A stretch of DNA of 64,000 bases from NCBI GenBank assembly GCA_006503475.1, contig RSEH01000112.1, positions 82,301 to 146,300 of the forward strand, in the 5' to 3' direction. Each line of letters opens with the position of its first letter. Position 1 is the first letter of the stretch. The position numbers and the translations under genes were made by a program. This stretch comes from Stentor roeselii (lineage: Eukaryota; Ciliophora; Heterotrichea; Heterotrichida; Stentoridae). Under the pieces are notes generated by a model. It did not search any database and was not told the DNA's origin. It saw only the letters and a program-made list of their open reading frames with translations. Below are positions 57,819-64,000 of this stretch, in pieces.

Positions 57819-59489
57819 CTACTTCTTTTCTTTAATGTTTACTCTTATTATTTTACCCATTACAGGCTGAGAGTTCGGTTTAACACAAACAAAACAAGTA
57901 AACTTACAAGTAACCTCAAAAATTAGTGAAAGTGAAACAATTTCAGCTTTATTGATCTCAACATCATTCATAAGATCATTAATTTTTTCAGCAGCCCACA
58001 ATTTCGCAAGACAGTTTCCAGGAATTACATGAAAGTTGGAGATTTCGATATTTTGTTCTCTCTGGTATAGTTATCAAAATAACTGATATCCAAGTTTTTT
58101 TCCAGAAGACTATCTAGCCGAACATACTGCAAAAATCTTTGTCCATATCTAATATTTCCAATCTTTTGAATAGATGGATACGCTTCGCTTGAGCTAGGCC
58201 AATTGAAATTCCAGAGCCTCTTCCAGGGATAATAGAAGATTTCATGCTCGTATTACAATAGTTGAATCTTGTCAGGGTGATTGCAAAAGTATGCCAAGCC
58301 TTTTCCTACCTTAGCAGTTTTTCTGATGAAGCTTTTGTCAACAGAATCTCTGATACCAAGGCCGTAAACTACAAATTTCCTTGATTTTTCCTCAGTAGAT
58401 GAATAACATCTCTTCGATTATTAACTTCTCCATCAGTCAGCAAAAAATGCATCTTGGATAGTTCTTGATGAGAGGCTCCTCTAGCACTTTTTTCAAAGGT
58501 GAATAAATATCAGTGCCGATTAAATCAGCTTCAAACTTCTCAAGTTTTGATAACGTTTTGTGAGGGTTACTTTTGAAAGTTTTGCAGATGTCTTGAACAT
58601 GAAATCGAAGGAACTTCCGAAGCTGACTATGTTAAAATAGCTGTCAGTTGGAAGACTTTGCAGGAAAATAATTGCTGATTGAACTGCAAGTTGAATTGTT
58701 TGCCTTGCATTGAACCACTTCGGTTTAACAAGAATAGATACTCGCCTGTGCCTTCAATTTCTGGTGGTTCAACTCCCTCTGAGAGAAAAGGAATGAAAGT
58801 CAAGGCTCCGAAGTAACATGAGACAATTTTGTGAAGCACGATTGAAGGATTGGAGGGACTTGCTGAGAACTTGAACCAAAAGAAAGATGAGAGATTCAAG
58901 TGATCTGACATAGATGCTGATAATTTGAGAAAGTCAGGTGATTGAAGTACTGAGAGTTCAGCATTGATGAGTGGTAAGTGATCGGAAAACGAGACTTGAT
59001 CAATAGTTTTAAAGAAAATGTCAATTATGGTTCGATCTCTACAGGAATTGACAATTTTCAGTAATTTTCTTCAGGAATCAATAAAAAACAGAGAAGATTC
59101 TTAACAGTTAGACCGTCTTCGCTACCTAAGTTACCGATCAGGAAAGAAAGCTTGTTTGATTTAACTTTTGAGAGAAGAGGGGTGTCGCCTTGGGATATTG
59201 AGTCTTGGTACTTGATAAGGGCTTTGTCAAGGTTTTGGACTTCTGCTTTCAAAACTGTTCCGTCATCTTGAATTACTTTGAATCCCTCAACAACTGAGTC
59301 ATCAGGTAGAGGTAGTTTATAGGCTAGTTCTAATTGTTTTCCGCTTCTGTTGATGAACTTTTGAATGATTTTTAGGGATGCTATTGAATCTTCAATGAAA
59401 AATTCCATGCTCAAAGAAGTCAGCAGTAAACTAAGCACTTCAGCTAGGTCATCGCTTCTTCTGTCATTTTTTGGCCTGAACTTGATCAT
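57819..59489 (-). pseudogene. Decayed VIT/vWA gene, paralogue of 52114-54357
   Basis: Opposite strand and 3.5 kb from the intact copy. Recognisable blocks in order: VIT part (59489-59058, including ALIKYQDSISQGDTPLLSK), vWA part (58911-58627, EYLFLLNRSGSMQGKQ), then out-of-frame pieces DSYFNIVSFGSSF, MHFLLTDGEVNN, and a C-terminal piece (58001-57819, AEKINDLMNDVEINKAEIVS). At least four frameshifts and several stops break it. It ends about 190 residues before the intact copy does. The start context GGTTTATTATG is still visible. The MIDAS Asp-x-Ser is N-R-S here. Confidence 0.8.
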
Positions 59490-60850
59490 AATAAACCATA
59501 AAATTTTAATCCCCCTGCACTCTAATTATTATTTTGCATATAACCTCAAGAAATTCTTCATACAACGATATTTAAATCCTATTATTATTTAGTTAGTATA
59601 TAATAATTATTAATCTTGGTGGATGTAAAGGAATCAGTTCTCATTCAAATAAGTTAAAGATGATAGACAATCCCAAATCGCTAGACTCGTTAAATTTATA
59701 TGATCTTGTTTAGAATTATATTACTCTTATATGTACTGATCTGATTTCATATTGAAATTTATCTCTGAGTCAAGCCAATAGCAGAGATCAGAGAAAGATT
59801 TTCCTGAAGGAGTTATGTTATGTAAAGAAATTTTTTTCTATATGATTCATATGAAAAAATTATAATCTCCAACACAATGGTCTTTTTGAGTCAATAGAGA
59901 AAACCATCGAAAACCGAGTCATACCGTTAAGTACCAACGTTTGAAAGTCAATTTTGTTGGAACCTAAGAAAATACGAAGCTGAAATTATCGACACCTACC
60001 AGTTTTCGAAAGAAAAAATAACAGAAAACTACCAACATACAGTTAACAGGATTCAGGAAGCGAGATAGTCCAAAAGGCAAAAAGGATTTTCATAAACTTA
60101 ATAAAACTATGAGTGAAATTACTAGGGATACCGCAAAGATTTTCAAGGCTCTTAATTCCAAGATTGAAGAATCATGGAAATGAACGGAAAATGAAAGTTG
60201 TTAAAGAAATTGGCTGAAAATGTGGAAATATCGTTGCTATTATTAAGAGATCTCAACAGAATACCCTGGACTCCAAGTTTTCCATGTCAGTTTTTGTAAG
60301 ATAATATTCACAAATTCCTTTTGATTAAAGAACATATATATCATGGTGAATTATATAAACTTAGTATATTCTTTATTATTTTTTCAATTTATATAAACTC
60401 TTTAAAATATATGATTTGATTAATTATAAAGGTTACTTCAATCATTTCCTCCTAATTTATCACAGATATAAAGTACATGAATTATTTAAGATTTCTCTAT
60501 ATAATTGATAAAGAAGGTGCTTCAAGGAGTTTTTATTAAACTTTTTTTACAAAAATGAAATCTGAGGTTATTCAATAAATTCTTTATAACAATTTCAAAA
60601 TTACTAAATTAAGATCCTAAAAAAATTTAACTAAAATCTACCATCATTTCATTCTCTAATTCTTTATAGCAAGTGATCCAAGAGTGAGATTTAGCCTGAT
60701 TTACCAAAATTTATTCAATTTTCATTTCATTAATATTCAAAACTAAAATTTCATGAAATTCCCCATCAATAATAAATTCTCTATTCCAATGTTAGATTTT
60801 TATAATATTCATTTCATATACAAAATATTTATAATCACTTAGCAATATAT
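59490..60850. other. AT-rich tract with possible gene remains
   Basis: Between 59890 and 60240 (plus strand) there are protein-like fragments in two frames (RKYEAEIIDTYQFSKEKITE; HKLNKTMSEITRDTAKIF), too broken to name. The rest holds nothing I can support. Confidence 0.3.
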
Positions 60851-60853
60851 TTT

Positions 60854-61330
60854 TTATGAACTTTTTTTTTTATATGTTGATGAATTCAATGTTTTATTTT
60901 CAATATTCCAAATTGAAAAATTTCCAACTGGTCCTGTATAAGATGCAAATCTTGAATTTCTGCTAAACCTTACACACATCACTTCAAAATTAATATAACT
61001 TTGAAGAACTATTTCCTGTGAATAATTAACAAGGTTCCATAAAATAACTGTTCCATCAACATCTCCTGAAATTGATAGATATCATTATTAGAGATATCAG
61101 TGCAAACAACTGATTTGTCATGCCCTATTAAATCACAAATAATTTTAAGTGTCTGTAAATCCCAAAGAAGTAAATTTTTTTCAACCTCTTTTGATGAACT
61201 GATGAGATATTTCATTGAATTAGAATTACAACAACTCAGCACAGGGTTTAAATGACCTTCTAAAAAAATTTTATCATTAAAATTATCACAAAAAATCAAA
61301 TCATTGAAATAACCATAGATGCCGAAACAA
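60854..61330 (-). pseudogene. Decayed WD40-repeat gene (fragment B)
   Basis: Two WD40 blades are legible: 'IFLEGHLNPVLSCCNSNSMK...LISSSKEVEKNLLLWDLQTL' and 'LIGHDKSVVCTDISNNDIY', then, after a one-base frame change, 'SISGDVDGTVILWNLVNYS' and 'FSIWNIENKTL'. The chain stops at TAA (60854) after a Lys-rich end. No promoter-like start was found. A single frameshift and a missing N-terminus make it a fragment. Confidence 0.6.
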
Positions 61331-62128
61331 TTTAATTTTTGATTTGATCACTTTGGTTATGAACCAATTCTATTGTATTAAGCGGCCTAATGCATCTATA
61401 TATTAAATAATTAGAGTCTTCTTATTATTCTATAGATAGTTCGCCACTTCTTTTCTATACTTTATCTTAAAATTTTTAATGATTCCCATGACAAGATGCT
61501 AAATTATTGATGATCTTAGAGGGAGAAAATTTTTAATGAAATAATCATGCTCAAAATACAAATTATAGATGAATAAAAAAGGTTTATGATTTGTTACTTA
61601 AATAATTATTTGTTTAAAACCCATTTTTCGAAGCTCTGGATTGTTATCAAAAACTTTCTATTGTCTTTAAAAGGTATTCTTCATCATTTAGTTTTGCTCT
61701 TCAAGAGTCGAGGATTACCTGACTTAAAAATTATTAGAGTTTAAATTTTCTCCAGGAATGGATCTGAAAGAGTAACTGTTTGTATGCAAGCTTTTGAGCC
61801 ACGTGAAGATTACTATTAATGATTAAATGATGGTTTAGAAGGTGCTTTTAAAAAGTGCTCTCTCATTTATATTTCTGAATTATAGACAGGGAATTGTCTC
61901 AATAGAAAAAAATATTTTGTTTTTTTGCCGAGATTCATGCTTATAGTTAAATTATAATATCCTTAAATGAATAAAGACAATTATCTGATGCCTTAACTTG
62001 ACTTTTTAATTTTGCTACAAATTTCAAAACTATTTTTGCCTCAAAAAATTCTTCAACCTTGCTTTTTTTCGTCTTATGAACAGTGAAAATAATGTGAAAA
62101 GAGACCTTTTGAATTTTATTAAGATATT
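61331..62128. other. AT-rich tract, nothing certain
   Basis: About 800 nt. Several frames can be read as protein-like if stops are ignored, but I see no motif that supports a gene. Confidence 0.3.
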
Positions 62129-62620
62129 TTAGAGAATGCTAAATCCTAAAATAATTAAAATTTTCTTCAATCATCAACAATCCACTTTTCACATAGCAAT
62201 GTATATATGCGAATTAAAAATGGTAAGATACTTGAAATCACCAGAAACCATTTCAACCCTAACCAAAGCCCCAATCCAAAACGCAAAATGTGTAGTAGAA
62301 GTCAAAACAATCGGTTTAATTCTCTTAGTCGGAACAAATAATTTGCTATCCTCAGCACTCATAAATAAAGTAATCTGCGACAAAGTAGGTATTCCAGGAG
62401 TATCAGCAGCCTTCATCTCAAGCAACCTAAGTGAAACTTCAACAGGAGTTAAAATCGTTCCAGCATAAGAAGAAGTCGTAAGTTCAAGGTTCTTAAACTT
62501 TTCAGTGGCCTTATTCTTGCTTTTTGCTTTAACTCGTGAAAAGTATCGCAGATTTGATTCTTTCTTCGATTTCTTCAATTGTATCTAGTTCTTGGAATTG
62601 AGGTTTTTACTTTTTTCTCA
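62129..62620 (-). pseudogene. NOA1: Fragment of a NOA1/YqeH-type GTPase
   Basis: The minus-strand frame 62578-62189 reads like the C-terminal half of the circularly permuted GTPase NOA1/YqeH (mitochondrial ribosome assembly). It has LTTSSYAGTILTPVEV (compare ITTSPWPGTTLDLI), AADTPGIPTLSQ (G3, DTPG), FVPTKRIKPIVLTS (compare LPKKRIKPRVFRL) and FWIGALVRVEMVSGDFKYLT. The P-loop (GxxNVGKST) is not present upstream; the preceding text is in another frame. TGA follows at 62189 and, if read as Trp, the frame runs to TAA at 62129. A truncated gene. Confidence 0.7.
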
Positions 62621-62639
62621 TGGATATTTCAATTTTTCA

Positions 62640-64000
62640 AAGAAATTTCATGAATAGATAACAGTATATGGAAATTTTCCTAAGAAGGCATTTGAAGACC
62701 CAGAGAAAAGACAGTCATACTTCTCGACCTGCAGAGCATAGTTAACACTATAAAAACATAGAATAGACTGAATATATGGATCAAACAGCTTCTGCTGGTC
62801 CAGGCCGGGAGTATTGATCCTTTTTCTAAATAAATATAAATGAATTCTGTGTCGTTCTTTTTATTCGATGAGAGTTTCCAAGTTGGTAAAATTCTTCTGA
62901 TTGAGCCTCTCGACATGAAAGGCTCCAGTATTTGAACAGCCAATCATTCCCTCAAGTGAACAGTCTGGTCGAATCCTTACTGATTATTGAGGACCGAACT
63001 GCCATATAATGTCCAAATAATCAAAACTTGATCCTTCTATCCTTAAAATTCCAGATTCTTATCACGAAATCAGCGCCAGCACTTATCAAAAATATTTTGT
63101 CAGGAGTCTCATACAATTAATTCACGGAGTTTGTGTGACCAGTGACTTAAAACAGCTCGTTGCGCTCTGTAAATTAATAGATCTGTATTTTAAATTAAAA
63201 AAGCAAGTCGCGATGAATTTTCTTCTCGGATTTACTTGACTGACTAGCCGTAGTTGGTTAGTTTTTCCACTGATTTAAATTATTCTTTTTTCTCAATGTT
63301 TCAAGACCTTAGCCTATATCAGATCAGCAACTTATTAAAAGGGAGTCTTTCTTGTTGATTTCCAAAAGGTATGTGACCAGCAAGGGAAAATTTCTCCTGA
63401 ACTGAAATTTCTGTAGTTTTCTTGTTTTTTTCCTATTTGTCTTTTCCTTTCTCATCTTCTTGTTTGTCTTTTTTTATTTCAATGATCTCAGCACTTAAGA
63501 TCTTTTCAAGATCCCAGCACTTTCGTGATTGTGAGAGGATCCAATAAACAAAATCTTTTTGTTCTTAGTTAAAATAATGCACTTGATTCTGTTGTTATGA
63601 GCTTTTAGAGACTTCACTCTTTAAGAAATTGCATATCCAAAAGTTTGATTTACCGTCATAGAAGTACTGATTAGTATTTTTCTTTCTTCAAACAAGATGA
63701 TTTTCACAATAGTTTTCGTATGGCCGGTTAAAGTTTCAGTATTTTTGTAATTATCTTTAATGTCATACAATTTGATCATATTTGTAGAAACCCTGAGACA
63801 TAATTTTTTTCTGATCTTTAGTGATGCAAACACTGTAAATCATGTGGCCCAGCGACTTTAAAAAAACATATTGAGGCTGGTAAATGATTTTTCTATTTGA
63901 GTCTCTCTTGATGTCATCAATTTTTACTGAAAAATCTGAACCACCTGCAGTAAATGACCTACTTTCATGAATAAAACTTATTTTGTTTACCTTAAACGCG
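62640..64000 (-). pseudogene. Decayed WD40-repeat gene (fragment A), runs off the window
   Basis: WD40 blades are legible in at least three frames: 'ESRSFTAGGSDFSVKIDDIK', 'MIKLYDIKDNYKNTETLTGH', 'KTIVKIILFEERKILIST', 'SLKAHNNRIKCIILTKNKK', 'VTGHTNSVN*LYETPDKIFL', 'ISAGADFVIRIWNFKDRRIK', 'GNDWLFKYWS'. Two TAA and two TGA codons lie in the best 75-residue stretch, and frame changes occur on both sides. The gene begins beyond position 64000. An intact copy may exist elsewhere in the genome. Confidence 0.65.

Noticed and set aside
59890-60240. A coiled-coil gene on the plus strand
   Set aside because: Fragments lie in at least two frames with many stops and no start context, so only possible remains are noted.
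62136-62468. Plus-strand ORF of 110 aa
   Set aside because: It lies opposite the NOA1/YqeH fragment, which has clear family motifs.
1-64000. A Condylostoma-type code (all three stops sense) for the whole window
   Set aside because: Long genes such as those at 35281 (1164 aa) and 42270 (1266 aa) have no internal TAA or TAG, and genes end on TAA/TAG consistently. Only isolated relic-like frames carry TAR.
1-64000. tRNA genes, rRNA, CRISPR arrays, telomeric repeats
   Set aside because: None could be recognised by eye on either strand; a covariance-model scan would settle the tRNA question.

Overview
ORGANISM. The window looks like macronuclear DNA of a heterotrich ciliate, most likely Blepharisma or a close relative. 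Three things point there. (1) Protein genes are interrupted by introns of exactly 15 nt (GT...AG). Four are convincing because removing them restores known families: two in a VAMP7 homologue, one in a Rab-like GTPase and one in an unnamed gene. (2) About 35 genes were checked and every one ends in TAA or TAG, none in TGA. One member of a well-aligned gene family carries an in-frame TGA at 8733, as expected if UGA is read as Trp. (3) The DNA is AT-rich and very gene-dense, with ciliary genes (TTLL, dynein LC8) and expanded CK1 kinases.

LAYOUT. 0-6 kb: two tandem copies of a large type II membrane protein, the first with a one-base frameshift. 6.5-15.3 kb: a sparse tract holding an array of small multi-pass membrane proteins, four of them with a conserved His-rich/CxxD-type layout and lengths of 171-173 aa. 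15.9-46.9 kb: a very compact block of housekeeping genes. These cover DNA repair (PMS2-type MutL), chromatin (RBBP4), RNA (U4 snRNA, DDX52 helicase), membrane traffic (VAMP7, TBC RabGAP, an ATG2/VPS13-type lipid-transfer protein, a Nup214-like nucleoporin), mitochondria (bL36m, an NDUFA12/NDUFAF2 protein), cilia and cytoskeleton (LC8, TTLL), and signalling (two CK1 kinases, a cyclin, a NUDIX hydrolase, a RING/LON protein, an aquaporin). 47-64 kb: a sparse, AT-rich tract with an AAA-ATPase-like/PD-(D/E)XK protein of bacterial type, an intact VIT/vWA protein, an intact Rab-like GTPase and many broken gene remains (a second VIT/vWA copy, WD40 proteins, a NOA1/YqeH fragment and unnamed relics).

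ARCHITECTURE. In the compact block neighbouring coding regions are often separated by only 2-30 nt. Almost every start codon has a TATAA-like element within about 10 nt upstream. Two divergent pairs have just 8 and 12 nt between their start codons. Promoter information must therefore lie inside neighbouring genes, or these short elements act as initiators.

MOST UNUSUAL. At 54480-55250 a long coiled-coil reading frame has a normal start context, no frameshift, a 69-nt in-frame duplication and a possible 15-nt intron, but seven in-frame TAA/TAG codons, all where Gln would fit. It is either a relic with nonsense changes dominated by CAR-to-TAR, or a gene using stop codons as sense. Other findings worth checking are the U4 snRNA with a covarying U6-pairing region, and a nucleoporin with a duplicated beta-propeller domain and an apparent gene-conversion patch.
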